From assembly GCF_000337895.1 (NCBI RefSeq), contig NZ_AOMA01000124.1, forward strand, positions 1-53,356: a DNA stretch of 53,356 nucleotides, given 5' to 3'. Below are positions 8,191 through 16,270 of the stretch, one piece after another. The translations under genes and the position numbers were made by a program. Below the pieces are notes generated by a model. It was not told the origin of the DNA. It ran no database searches and saw nothing but the letters and a program-made list of their open reading frames with translations. Numbering within the stretch: the stretch's first letter is position 1; each line of letters starts with the position of its first letter. The stretch comes from Halobiforma nitratireducens JCM 10879. GTDB taxonomy: Archaea; Halobacteriota; Halobacteria; Halobacteriales; Natrialbaceae.

Positions 8191-9162
8191 ATGACTGCAA
8201 TTGGCTACCACGCGTCCCACGAACAGTTCTCACCGTCCGAACTGCTCGAGTTCGTCGAACTCGCCGAGGAGAACGGGTTCGATCACGCGCTCGCGTCGGA
8301 TCACTTCCACCCCTGGAGCGAACGGCAGGGCGAGTCGGGGTTCGTCTGGTCGTGGCTCGGGTCGGCGATGGAGCGGACGTCGATGACCTTCGGTACCGTC
8401 AACGCGCCGGGCTATCGCTACCACCCCGCGATCATCGCCCAGGCCGCTGCGACGCTCCGGGAGAGCTACCCCGAACGGTTCTGGCTCTCGATCGGCAGCG
8501 GTCAGTTGCTCAACGAGGGGATCACGGGCACCGACTGGCCCGTCAAGGACGAGCGCAACGCCCGTCTCGAGGAGTCTGCCGGGATCATGCGACGGCTCTG
8601 GAGCGGCAAAGAGGTTACCCACCACGGCCGGATCAGCGTCGAGCGTGCACAGCTCTACTCCCGGCCGGAGACGTCGCCGCCGCTGATCGGCGCGGCGCTG
8701 TCGGAGGAGACTGCCCGCTGGCTCGGACAGTGCGAGTGGACCGACGGCATGATTACCATCGCGACACCGGCCCGGGAGGCACTCGAGAATCGCGTTGGGG
8801 CGTTCCGGGACGGATCACCGGAGGGAGAGGTGTATCTCAAGGTACAGCTCTCGTACGCCGAAGACGAGGAAGCCGCACTCGAGGGCGCGTACGACCAGTG
8901 GCGGACGAACTGCGTTCCGGGGCCGGTCACCCAGGAGCTTCGGACCCCCGCGGAGTACGACGAACTCGGCGACGAGATCAGTCGGGAACAGGTCGCCGAG
9001 AACGTCCGAGTCTCCGCCGATCTCGACGAGCACCGCGAGTGGCTCGCGGCGGACCGCTCGATGGGGGCCGACCGGCTCCTGTTGCACAACGTCAACCGAG
9101 GACAACGGCAGTTCATCGAGGCGTTCGGCGAGGATGTCCTTCCGGCGCTCTCGCTCGAATGA
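8191..9162 (+). CDS. LLM-class flavin/F420-type oxidoreductase
   Basis: This is a 323-residue TIM-barrel protein of the luciferase-like monooxygenase superfamily: IGYHASHEQFSPSELLEF at the start, ALASDHFHPW near residue 40, YRYHPAIIAQAAATL and LSIGSGQLLNE. The pattern resembles the family that includes F420-dependent glucose-6-phosphate dehydrogenases and related probable FMN enzymes (TIGR03557/TIGR03885 type). Whether it uses F420 or FMN cannot be decided by eye. The ATG at 8191 was chosen over a GTG two codons earlier. It is separated by the AT-rich scar from the SDR-cupin operon, so shared function is only inferred. Confidence 0.88.
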   Translation: MTAIGYHASHEQFSPSELLEFVELAEENGFDHALASDHFHPWSERQGESGFVWSWLGSAMERTSMTFGTVNAPGYRYHPAIIAQAAATLRESYPERFWLSIGSGQLLNEGITGTDWPVKDERNARLEESAGIMRRLWSGKEVTHHGRISVERAQLYSRPETSPPLIGAALSEETARWLGQCEWTDGMITIATPAREALENRVGAFRDGSPEGEVYLKVQLSYAEDEEAALEGAYDQWRTNCVPGPVTQELRTPAEYDELGDEISREQVAENVRVSADLDEHREWLAADRSMGADRLLLHNVNRGQRQFIEAFGEDVLPALSLE

Positions 9163-9228
9163 CGGCAGGCTGTCGGCGATCGTCGACGACGGCCGAGACT
9201 TATTACCCTGACCGTGGTCCCTCTCCGC

Positions 9229-9801
9229 ATGGTCGATAGCAGAACCTATGCGTTCGAGGAGTCGCGACCCGACGTTCACGAGGACGCGTCGGTGAGTCGC
9301 GAGGCGGTCGTCGTCGGCGACGTCACGGTCGAGGCCGACGCGAGCGTCTGGCCTGGCGTCGTCCTCCGGGGTGACATCGCACCCGTCAGGCTTGGCCGGG
9401 AGGCACACGTCGGCGACAACGCGACCTTGCACGCGAGCGTCCTCGGCGATCGGGTAATGGTCGGCCACGGCGCGGTGCTCAACGAGGCCGTCGCCGAGGA
9501 GGGTGTGTTGATCGGGTTCAACGCCACGGTCAACACCGACGCGACGATCGGCGCTGGCAGCATCGTCGCCGCCGGCACCGTCGTTCCCGACGGCTACGAG
9601 GTCCCCCCGGAGTCGTTCGTCCGCGGGGTGCCCGCCGAGACGACACCACTCGAGGAGACCGGAATCGATCCCGAGGCCGTCTTCGAGGAGTATTCCTCGG
9701 GCGAGTACACGAACCTGGCCAAGCGACACGACGAGCTCTTCGACGACGAAAGCGGGAGAGGTGACACCAGCGGCCGGGAAACTGGTGGTCGGCACGATTG
9801 A
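9229..9801 (+). CDS. Gamma-carbonic-anhydrase-like left-handed beta-helix protein
   Basis: This 190-residue protein contains hexapeptide repeats from about residue 20 to 135 (VVVGDVTVEADASVWPGVVL, AHVGDNATLHA and similar), as in the YrdA/Cam family. In that family three His bind zinc. Here His68 (TLHAS) and His80 (VGHGAV) are present, but the third, normally five residues after the second, is Asn85. Carbonic anhydrase activity is therefore doubtful. A TATA-like ttattaccc about 25 nt upstream supports a leaderless ATG at 9229 rather than the GTG at 9214. The C-terminal tail is acidic and Gly/Arg-rich. Confidence 0.87.
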   Translation: MVDSRTYAFEESRPDVHEDASVSREAVVVGDVTVEADASVWPGVVLRGDIAPVRLGREAHVGDNATLHASVLGDRVMVGHGAVLNEAVAEEGVLIGFNATVNTDATIGAGSIVAAGTVVPDGYEVPPESFVRGVPAETTPLEETGIDPEAVFEEYSSGEYTNLAKRHDELFDDESGRGDTSGRETGGRHD

Positions 9802-9839
9802 CGCCCTGTCCCGGTACGTCGGTGGCCCCGACCCGTCGG

Positions 9840-10343
9840 TTATCGTGTCTGTTCGGCAGTCGCTCGAATCTCGAAAATTTCCTCGTATAGCGTCTCAGCG
9901 AGCCGATCGACGTTTTCCTCGGCTTCGCCGGCGTCCATGGTGTCGCCGACGCCTTGCCACTCGACCGAGAGTCGCGCCATCGGGACGACTGGAACGCCGC
10001 CGACGGTCACGTCGCCGTCGGGGGTGTGGACGACCCACTCCGTCCGCATTCCGTCGCTGGTCCGGGAGACCCCGTCGATCGTCCCGCCCGCGTCGCTCCA
10101 TCGTTCGACGAGCTCGGCCGTGACTCGGCGGAGTTTGCGCTCGCCTAACCAGTGGACGGCGAGTCCACCAGCAGTCAACAGCAGGAAGGCGACGCCGGCC
10201 ATCGCGAACCCGCCGTGGGGAACGTTCACCGAGGCGGCGAGCGCTGCGGTCGCGAGGACGAGCGCGACGACGCGGGCGTCGAACGCGGTCGGCACCGTCC
10301 CGCTCCAGTCGCCAGTTCGATCGGAGGACCCCTCGAATTGCAT
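9840..10343 (-). CDS. Conserved-type membrane protein, function unknown
   Basis: This is a 167-residue protein with two adjacent hydrophobic helices at about residues 23-39 (ARVVALVLATAALAAS) and 45-64 (GFAMAGVAFLLLTAGGLAVHW), followed by a soluble domain of about 100 residues (RRVTAELVERW to RATAEQTR). The helical-hairpin-plus-soluble-domain layout resembles many uncharacterised haloarchaeal membrane proteins. No catalytic motif is visible. It starts at the ATG at 10343 and stands alone between convergent and divergent neighbours. Confidence 0.75.
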   Translation of the reverse strand: MQFEGSSDRTGDWSGTVPTAFDARVVALVLATAALAASVNVPHGGFAMAGVAFLLLTAGGLAVHWLGERKLRRVTAELVERWSDAGGTIDGVSRTSDGMRTEWVVHTPDGDVTVGGVPVVPMARLSVEWQGVGDTMDAGEAEENVDRLAETLYEEIFEIRATAEQTR

Positions 10344-10543
10344 CTCGCCGGCACTCGCGGTGCCGAACGGATAGCGGTTGGCCTGCCCGATTGCGCGCTT
10401 TATTTGATGACGTCCCCACTCGATAGGAGGCGGGAAGGCGTTCCGGTTGGAGTTCGTGCTCTCGAGGAGAGAAACGCTGCGGAGACGCGTAGAGCCCCAA
10501 TACTGGGGCCGGTTTTAATATCACGCTGGCCGAACAGTTCCGT

Positions 10544-10966
10544 ATGTACCGCGTACTGTTGCCCGTCGACACGAGCGAGGACCGCGCTCTCGCGCAAGCC
10601 GAGTACGTCGCGTCGTTGCCGAACGCGGCCGACGAGATCGAAGCCTACCTGCTGTTCGTCTTCGACGAGGGGACCGGCGAGGTCCCCGAGGAGTTCGACG
10701 GTGCCAAATCGGTCGACCGGATCGGATCGATCCGAACGGCCCGGGACCGCCTCGAGGAGGCCGGCGTCGAGACGGTCCTCTTCGAGGACAGCGGCGACGC
10801 TGCCTCGGACATTCTGAATCTGGCCGACTCCAACGACGTAGACGAGATCGTCCTCGGCGGACGGAAGCGCTCGCCGGTCGGGAAGGCGCTGTTCGGCAGC
10901 GTCACTCAGTCGGTCGTGCTCAACACGGACCGCCCGGTCGTCGTCACCGGGAGCGGGACGGAGTAG
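10544..10966 (+). CDS. Universal stress protein (UspA family)
   Basis: This is a 140-residue single USP domain: MYRVLLPVDTSEDRAL at the start, then the C-terminal GGRKRSPVGKALFGS block, which corresponds to the ATP-binding G-x2-G-x9-G(S/T) region of the family, and a final RPVVVT strand. USP proteins bind ATP or act as stress-response partners, and haloarchaea carry many copies. An AT-rich box (gttttaatat, about 28 nt before the ATG) indicates a leaderless promoter. A copy of the TGCAA palindromic element lies about 90 nt beyond the stop codon. Confidence 0.93.
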   Translation: MYRVLLPVDTSEDRALAQAEYVASLPNAADEIEAYLLFVFDEGTGEVPEEFDGAKSVDRIGSIRTARDRLEEAGVETVLFEDSGDAASDILNLADSNDVDEIVLGGRKRSPVGKALFGSVTQSVVLNTDRPVVVTGSGTE

Positions 10967-11056
10967 CGTGGTCGTCGCCGCCAGTCCGAACTCGAGAGAC
11001 GATAGTAGCCACTGCATGTCAGTGGGCACCTGCTCGCCAGACTGATCGGCGATCAG

Positions 11057-11085
11057 TGTGCAAATCGTTGCAGTTGGGACGATAG
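11057..11085. repeat. Palindromic element, copy B (TGCAA-ATCG-TTGCA core)
   Basis: This is the second copy of the element seen at 3708-3745; about 25 of 28 positions agree over the shared part. Here the core TGCAAATCGTTGCA (11059-11072 region) is a perfect TGCAA-N4-TTGCA palindrome, followed by gttgggacgatag. A separate short inverted repeat (ACTGATC-GGC-GATCAGT, 11041-11057) abuts it. It lies upstream of the zinc-finger gene starting at 11152. An operator is a reasonable guess, but no regulator is known. Confidence 0.55.
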
Positions 11086-11151
11086 ACGGTTAAAGCGTAC
11101 ACAGGTAAAGTCCGTCGCACTTCGGGCGCTGGTTCGAACGAGGCGACCAGT

Positions 11152-11391
11152 ATGACACGACGTCGACGCAGACGGGACGCCGGCGACGTCCGGTGGGGCT
11201 GGACCTGTCCGTGCTGTAACGGGGAAACGACAGTTACGCGAGATTCATCTTCGGGCACGTTCCGCTGGGAGTGTGACCGCGAAGACTGTGACACGCTCGG
11301 CTTCGGCTTTCGGTCGCGGCGGCGGGCACGGATCGCGATTCGAGAGTCTGCCGACGAGTATCGGGATCGCAATCGCGATCGGCGTAATTGA
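11152..11391 (+). CDS. Small zinc-binding protein
   Basis: This is a 79-residue basic protein. An Arg-rich start (MTRRRRRRDAGD) precedes a four-cysteine cluster, CPCC near residue 19 and CDREDC near residue 40, typical of a zinc ribbon. The C-terminus is again Arg/Asp-rich (RDRNRDRRN). The basic ends are unusual in an acidic haloarchaeal proteome and suggest nucleic-acid or ribosome binding, which is inference. Small CPxCG-type zinc proteins are abundant in haloarchaea and mostly uncharacterised. Confidence 0.75.
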   Translation: MTRRRRRRDAGDVRWGWTCPCCNGETTVTRDSSSGTFRWECDREDCDTLGFGFRSRRRARIAIRESADEYRDRNRDRRN

Positions 11392-11419
11392 CTACAGGCA
11401 ACCGTAGAGTCGTCCCCCG

Positions 11420-13039
11420 TTACCCGACGAGCGGCCGCTCCCCGACCGATCCGACTTCGCCGACCGGAGCAGACGGCCCGGTGGAACCGTTGCCTGCGGT
11501 CGATTCCTCGATGACGTATCGTTGCCCCAGCATCGGGTCCAGCAGTTCGTCGACCCCGCCGCGGTCGTCGCGCAACACCGGCGCATCGCTCGTGTCCGGA
11601 TCGGAGAGTCGGTTCTCCACCGCGTCCTCGAGTTCGACGCCGAGGTCCCGCTGAGCGTTTCGCTCGGCCAACTCGGCGGTCGAAACGTTCGTCCCATCGT
11701 TTGGCGCGACCAACTGGACGTTCTGGACCGCACTCGAGTCCGACGTTCGGAACCCGTACACCTCGGGGAACACCTCCTCCATGGTCCGCTGTTGGGCGTA
11801 GTAAAACTCCGATCCCGGACCACCGGGTGAGGCGATCACGTTCGCGTGGAGGACGCCGTTCTCGGCGAGCCGATCCGAGACGAGTTCCATGAACTCGACG
11901 GTCGTCAGGTGAAACGGGACCTGATCTTTCTTGTACGCGTCCAGGACGATCACGTCGTAGGTCTCGTCGGTCGACTCGAGGAACTGCCGACCGTCCGCGA
12001 CGTGGGCCTCGAGGTCCACGTCGTCGCTTCGATCGAGACCGAAGTACTCCTCGGCGGCGTCGGTCACTTCGGGGTCGATCTCGACCACGTCGACGTGGGC
12101 GTCGTAGCGCTGTTCGAAGTCCTGTGGGCCGGTGTAGCCACCGCCGCCGACGAACAGTACTCGATCGATGTCGTCGGGGTCGTCGGTCACCAGCATCGGC
12201 AGGTGGAAGTACCGCGTGTAGGTGTAGACGTGTCGGTTGGGCTCGCTCAGGTCTGTCGCGCTGTGTCGCGCGCCGTCGAGGTACATCGTGCGAACGTCCC
12301 CGTTGTCGACGATCTCGAGTTGCTGGTGTGGCGTCTGGGTCTCGTAGACGATGTCGCCACGGTAGTCCAGTCCGATCGATCCACCGCCGGCCGCGGCGAC
12401 GAGCAGGAGGACGGCGGCCCCGCTCGCGAGAAGCGCTCCTCGAGACGGTCGCGGGAGCCGAAGTGTGACTGCGGTTCCGACCAGGGCCACGCCGAAGAGG
12501 ACGCCGATCTGGTCTACCGTCAGTGCCGGGATCAACACGAACGTCGTCGCCGCCGAGCCGACGATACTCCCGATGGTCCCGAGGGCGTAGACGTGGCCCG
12601 AGGCCTCTCCGGTACCGACTTTCGCCGAGAGTTCGGCAGCGTACGGGCTGATGAACCCGAGCAGATAGGTCGGTGGGCCAAAGAGCAGGATCACTGCGGG
12701 GAGGGAGGCATACCGCGGCGGCAACGCGAGCGCCGAGGTATACGTGAGCAGGAGGTCACTCGCGTAGACGACGATCGCGACGTAGACCGCCGTCCCGAGC
12801 ATGATCCAGGACATCTCGCGGTTCGTCGCCGTCGACGCACGCTTGCCTCCCTGCCAGTAGCCGAGACTCAGCGCGATCAGGAAGACCGTCAGGATGCCGC
12901 CGACGGTGTAGATGTGGCTCCCGAACTGGGGGGCGACGATCCGCACCGCCAGGATTTCCAGGCCCATGCTCGTGACCCCGGAGACGAACACCGCCAGCTC
13001 GGGTTTGCTCGGTCGATACGACCCGATGCGTCCGTCCAT
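11420..13039 (-). CDS. Membrane-anchored spermidine-synthase-like protein
   Basis: This is a 539-residue fusion. Residues 1-225 hold about seven hydrophobic helices (start: PELAVFVSGVTSMGLEIL), and 240-460 form a Rossmann-like methyltransferase/aminopropyltransferase domain with FVGGGGYTGPQDF, VVEIDPEV, VADGRQFLE and VIVLDAY. True spermidine synthases have an acidic residue in the GGGDG loop. Here it reads GGGGYTG, and the polyamine-site signature is weak, so a different small-molecule or lipid substrate is likely. The C-terminal 60 residues are acidic/Gly-rich and probably disordered. It appears monocistronic. Confidence 0.82.
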   Translation of the reverse strand: MDGRIGSYRPSKPELAVFVSGVTSMGLEILAVRIVAPQFGSHIYTVGGILTVFLIALSLGYWQGGKRASTATNREMSWIMLGTAVYVAIVVYASDLLLTYTSALALPPRYASLPAVILLFGPPTYLLGFISPYAAELSAKVGTGEASGHVYALGTIGSIVGSAATTFVLIPALTVDQIGVLFGVALVGTAVTLRLPRPSRGALLASGAAVLLLVAAAGGGSIGLDYRGDIVYETQTPHQQLEIVDNGDVRTMYLDGARHSATDLSEPNRHVYTYTRYFHLPMLVTDDPDDIDRVLFVGGGGYTGPQDFEQRYDAHVDVVEIDPEVTDAAEEYFGLDRSDDVDLEAHVADGRQFLESTDETYDVIVLDAYKKDQVPFHLTTVEFMELVSDRLAENGVLHANVIASPGGPGSEFYYAQQRTMEEVFPEVYGFRTSDSSAVQNVQLVAPNDGTNVSTAELAERNAQRDLGVELEDAVENRLSDPDTSDAPVLRDDRGGVDELLDPMLGQRYVIEESTAGNGSTGPSAPVGEVGSVGERPLVG

Positions 13040-13189
13040 CAGCCGGTGTGATGGGGTCCGGCGGTGAGTACCTGTCGCCTCGACGCCATCGATTCGCTCG
13101 CGCCAGTGTGGAGCGTGTCTCGACTGTACGCCATTTCCGGTCCATCCGACTGGAGCGGTTCCACCGGCACATCGGTACAGCGATCCGCG

Positions 13190-13423
13190 TCAGGGTCTGG
13201 TGACGACGTGGGTCAAGACGAACACCCCGACGGCGACGATCGCGACGTTCGGAAGCGTCATCGCCGCCGCACCGACGAGGTCGGCACCCCAGACGAGCAG
13301 CCAGGCGAACGCCGCCGACAGGACCGCGTTGATGGCGACGAGGACGCGCGGATCGCCGTGTGAGGACTCGAGTCCCTCCCGGAACCCCTTCCGGTTTCGA
13401 TCTCCCTCGTCGGAGCCAGCCAT
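13190..13423 (-). CDS. Small two-helix membrane protein
   Basis: This is a 77-residue protein. A charged N-terminus (GSDEGDRNRKGFREGLESSH) precedes two hydrophobic segments (about 27-48, VLVAINAVLSAAFAWLLVW, and 53-73, AMTLPNVAIVAVGVFVLTHV). Codon composition matches the neighbours. The family was not recognised. It is upstream of and co-directional with the spermidine-synthase-like gene, with a 150-nt gap, so co-transcription is possible. Confidence 0.65.
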   Translation of the reverse strand: MAGSDEGDRNRKGFREGLESSHGDPRVLVAINAVLSAAFAWLLVWGADLVGAAAMTLPNVAIVAVGVFVLTHVVTRP

Positions 13424-13550
13424 GCGCCGATACGGGACCGGGGATCACTTATGGGTTCGGGGCCGGCCTCGGGTGCTCCGGGACTGGCGTACCGTCCTCC
13501 GTGGGGTCGTCGGGACCGAGATTTATATTCGGGGACACGAACGTGGCGGT

Positions 13551-14015
13551 ATGCGGGAGGTGTCGGCGTCTCGGACGATCGACGCGACCGAACGTGAACT
13601 TCGGCGCTGGCTCGAGCCGGCGACGATCGTCGAAGCCGAAGGAAGCTTCGACGTCGTTGCCGTCGAGGACGGCGAACGGAGTGGCGACGTGAGGGCGGAC
13701 CGAGTTTCGGCTTCGGACCTGGACCCGGGTGAGACCATCGTCATCGCCAGCGGCCCCGGTATGCGACTGCCGCTGCGCTTCGAGCAGCGCGAGGGAACGA
13801 TCTACTACACCCAGGAGGGCGAGCGTGGCCCGTTCGACCACATGGAGACGTGGATCGACCTCGAGCCGGAATCGGGCGGTACGCGGACGGAGTTGACGAT
13901 TCGCTCGGCGGTTTCGCTGTCCGCACCGCTTCCGTTCGGCGACCGGATCGCCGCCTGGAAGCGCAACAGTGAGCTCGAACGGACACTGGAGGCGGCGGTC
14001 GACGAGTTCGCCTGA
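13551..14015 (+). CDS. SRPBCC/START-like small-molecule-binding protein
   Basis: This is a 154-residue protein beginning MREVSASRTIDATERELRRW and ending with an amphipathic helix (RNSELERTLEAAVDEFA). The alternating beta pattern and terminal helix match the polyketide-cyclase/SRPBCC fold common in haloarchaea (coenzyme Q-binding-like). A TATA-like atttatattc lies about 25 nt before the ATG at 13551, giving a leaderless transcript. The ligand is unknown. It converges with the COG0523 GTPase gene, with 3 nt between their stops. Confidence 0.7.
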   Translation: MREVSASRTIDATERELRRWLEPATIVEAEGSFDVVAVEDGERSGDVRADRVSASDLDPGETIVIASGPGMRLPLRFEQREGTIYYTQEGERGPFDHMETWIDLEPESGGTRTELTIRSAVSLSAPLPFGDRIAAWKRNSELERTLEAAVDEFA

Positions 14016-14018
14016 CGG

Positions 14019-15269
14019 TCAGGTCCGTGGCTCCCGAAGCGTCGCTTCCTCGCCTTCGGTGGTCGGAAACGGGTGCTGGTCCGAGTCTACGTTTAGGCTC
14101 CGGTCCGTGTCGTCGCTCCCGGTGTCGGCCGCTTGCTCCCACCTCTCGTCGGCGATCAGACACGACTCGAGTTCGTCCTGGAGCCGCCGCTCGTCGTACT
14201 CGGAGCCGATGAGGACGAACTCCGTCCGCCGGTCGCCGTAGTCGTCGTGCCACTCGAGGTAGGGTCGATTCGAGCGGTACAACGCTCGATCCACGTCGGG
14301 GAGCGTGGCAATCCACGGACCTCGGGCGGTCGCACGGACGGAGGGACCTGCCTGCGAGACGTCGATCTGGAGGTCGCTGCCGGCGAGCCAGACGGTTCCT
14401 TTCGAGCGAACGATGCCGTCGGGTAGGTCCCGGAGAAACGACGCGAACCGTTCGGGATGGAAGGGGCGACGTCGGCGGAAGACGAAGGAGTCGATGCCGT
14501 AGACGTCGTCGGGATGGCGGTGGTCGTCGTGGTGATCGTGTCCGTGGTCCTCGAGCACCCGCTGCCAGCCCGCCGACTCGTCGAATCGGTCCGGATCGAA
14601 CAGACCCACGCCGAGGAGCCGATCGGGATCGACCGCGGAGAACTCCGTCCGGATCGTCTCCGCGGTCGGACACAGGGCCTCGACGAGCGCCTCGGCCTCC
14701 TCGAGTTCCGCGTCCTCGCAGAGATCGGCCTTGTTGAGCAACACCACGTTCGCGAATTCGACCTGCTCGATCCAGAGGTCGGAGAGCGGTCGACTGGCTT
14801 CCCGGTCCTCGCCGCCGCGTCGTTCCGGCGTTCCATCGCCGGCGAAGGTGTCTCTGAACCGCCGCGTATCGAGGACGGTCACGAGTGCGTCGATTTCGTA
14901 CAGCCCAGCCACGCGCGAACGAGTCGTAAACAGCCGTGCGACGGGTGCGGGCTCGGAGATGCCGGAGGACTCGACGACCAGGTGGTCGAACTCCCGGTCG
15001 CGAGCCAGTCGAACGACCGCCGTCTCGAGGTCGTCTTGAAGCTCACAGCAGAGACAGCCGTTCGAGAGTTCGGCCACGTCGCCCGCAGGGTCCAGGTCCG
15101 ACCCCTCGGCGACGAGCTCCGCGTCCACGTTGACCGCGCCCATATCGTTGACCAGTACCGCCAGGTCGCGGCCGCCGGCGTTCGAAAGCAAGTGATTGAG
15201 CAGCGTCGTCTTGCCGGCACCGAGCCCGCCGGAGAGGACGGTGACGGGGATCGTGCTCGTCGGTGACAT
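14019..15269 (-). CDS. COG0523/CobW-family metallochaperone GTPase
   Basis: This is a 416-residue protein. The P-loop GGLGAGKTT spans 14-22, and the family-defining metal motif GCLCC has its cysteines at 72, 74 and 75. VVESSGISEP and the NKAD guanine motif (about residue 188) are present. A His/Asp-rich stretch near residue 245 (DHGHDHHDDHRH) precedes the CobW C-terminal domain, which is followed by an acidic tail. COG0523 proteins deliver zinc, cobalt or iron-type metals to client enzymes using GTP. No zinc-regulon partner lies next to it; its upstream neighbour is the rhodopsin-like gene, 81 nt away. Confidence 0.92.
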   Translation of the reverse strand: MSPTSTIPVTVLSGGLGAGKTTLLNHLLSNAGGRDLAVLVNDMGAVNVDAELVAEGSDLDPAGDVAELSNGCLCCELQDDLETAVVRLARDREFDHLVVESSGISEPAPVARLFTTRSRVAGLYEIDALVTVLDTRRFRDTFAGDGTPERRGGEDREASRPLSDLWIEQVEFANVVLLNKADLCEDAELEEAEALVEALCPTAETIRTEFSAVDPDRLLGVGLFDPDRFDESAGWQRVLEDHGHDHHDDHRHPDDVYGIDSFVFRRRRPFHPERFASFLRDLPDGIVRSKGTVWLAGSDLQIDVSQAGPSVRATARGPWIATLPDVDRALYRSNRPYLEWHDDYGDRRTEFVLIGSEYDERRLQDELESCLIADERWEQAADTGSDDTDRSLNVDSDQHPFPTTEGEEATLREPRT

Positions 15270-15350
15270 ACCGAACGGCTTGGCGCTCGAGAGGGAAGAA
15301 GCGTTGCCTATCGGTCGGTCCCGGTTTCGGAACCCCCAGGGAGTGTTAGA

Positions 15351-16109
15351 TCAGCTAGCTGTGTCCGTCCTCCCGGCGCTTTCCTCGCCGGAATCGGTCG
15401 CTCCGTCGTCCGTCGAGAACGGGAGCAGTCGTGTCGTGGCCGCGGTTTCCTCGAGTGCGGCTTCGTTTCGAACGACGAGTCCGCCGAACCCGACGAACAG
15501 GACGAGATCGACGTAGCTCGCGGCGAACTGGCCGACGAAGTTGTCGGTCAGCGCGAGGTTCTGAGCGGAGACGAGCCCGAGCAGGAGCAGCCCGGCCCAG
15601 GCGAGGAGGATCAGGTACTCGAGTTTTCGGTAGAGCAATCCGCGTCGTTCACTCACGGTCGCGGCAGTCCGTGCGAGCGGGCCGACGAGCAGGTAGACGA
15701 GTCCCACGAACGACAGGACCATGGTCAGGGAAATGACCGTCCCGGCCGTCCCGCCGAAGACCCAGCCCCCGAACGTAGCCCACAGCGTGCCCATGCTACA
15801 GACGAAGACGGCGGCGGTTCGTTTCGGTCCGGCGTCCGCGACCGCGCCGAGGACGTAGCTAATCCCCGCCCAGGCGACCGTGTAGCCGAGAAACCGGACG
15901 ACGGACTCGTCGTTTCCGGTCGTCTCGACGGTCCAGAGCCCCCGCGACATGAGCAGGTACGTCACAGTCATGGCACCGCAGGCGAGGACGGCCGCGTACC
16001 CGTACCGCCGGCTTGCCCGCCCGAGCCGCCGCGTCGCCAGCAGCAAGCCGACGGCGGCCGGCCCCAGCGCGGCGCTGGTCAGCAGGTAGATCGTCGTATC
16101 CTCGATCAT
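15351..16109 (-). CDS. Microbial rhodopsin homologue lacking the retinal-binding lysine
   Basis: This 252-residue, seven-helix protein aligns without large gaps to bacteriorhodopsin (BR) from helix A (about residue 6) to helix G. Conserved positions: Tyr51 (BR Tyr57), Arg72 (Arg82), Trp171 (Trp182), Asp201 (Asp212), and VGFGG after it (BR VGFG). The Schiff-base lysine BR Lys216 is Phe205 (codon TTC, 15495-15497), so several bases would have to be wrong for a sequencing error to explain it. The proton acceptor Asp85 is Gly75, the donor Asp96 is Val86, and BR Tyr185/Pro186 are Leu. Covalent retinal binding and proton pumping are therefore not expected. The start overlaps the stop of a 54-codon upstream ORF (ATGA). 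Function unknown; possibly a sensor or lipid/carotenoid-binding membrane protein. Confidence 0.85.
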   Translation of the reverse strand: MIEDTTIYLLTSAALGPAAVGLLLATRRLGRASRRYGYAAVLACGAMTVTYLLMSRGLWTVETTGNDESVVRFLGYTVAWAGISYVLGAVADAGPKRTAAVFVCSMGTLWATFGGWVFGGTAGTVISLTMVLSFVGLVYLLVGPLARTAATVSERRGLLYRKLEYLILLAWAGLLLLGLVSAQNLALTDNFVGQFAASYVDLVLFVGFGGLVVRNEAALEETAATTRLLPFSTDDGATDSGEESAGRTDTAS

Positions 16110-16270
16110 GGCTTCGGCGTCCCCTCGCTCGAATCGCCTTTCTCCACTCGCGGCGCGTTCGGCTTCGACTCGCCCTCGAGTGACGCGACCCGGGTGGAGT
16201 GCTGGTGGGCACCCGTCCGTTCCGGGTTCGCTGTGCCGAGTCGTCCCCGCGTCGTGTGGGGAATATCCAT
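16106..16270 (-). CDS. 54-residue leader protein translationally coupled to the rhodopsin-like gene
   Basis: The ATG at 16270 lies about 27 nt downstream of a TTTTATC box, the spacing of a haloarchaeal leaderless promoter, so this small frame is probably the first cistron of the transcript. Its TGA overlaps the rhodopsin-like ATG (ATGA). The protein (start MDIPHTTRGRLGTANPERTG, end SSEGTPKP) is soluble, Ser/Thr/Pro-rich and slightly basic, with no hydrophobic segment. No family was recognised. In Halobacterium, small proteins Brz and Brb are encoded near bop and regulate it. A similar role here is only a suggestion. Confidence 0.6.
   Translation of the reverse strand: MDIPHTTRGRLGTANPERTGAHQHSTRVASLEGESKPNAPRVEKGDSSEGTPKP

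Noticed and set aside
10400-11029. 209-codon minus frame over the universal stress protein gene
   Set aside because: It is antisense shadow of a clear UspA coding region with promoter.
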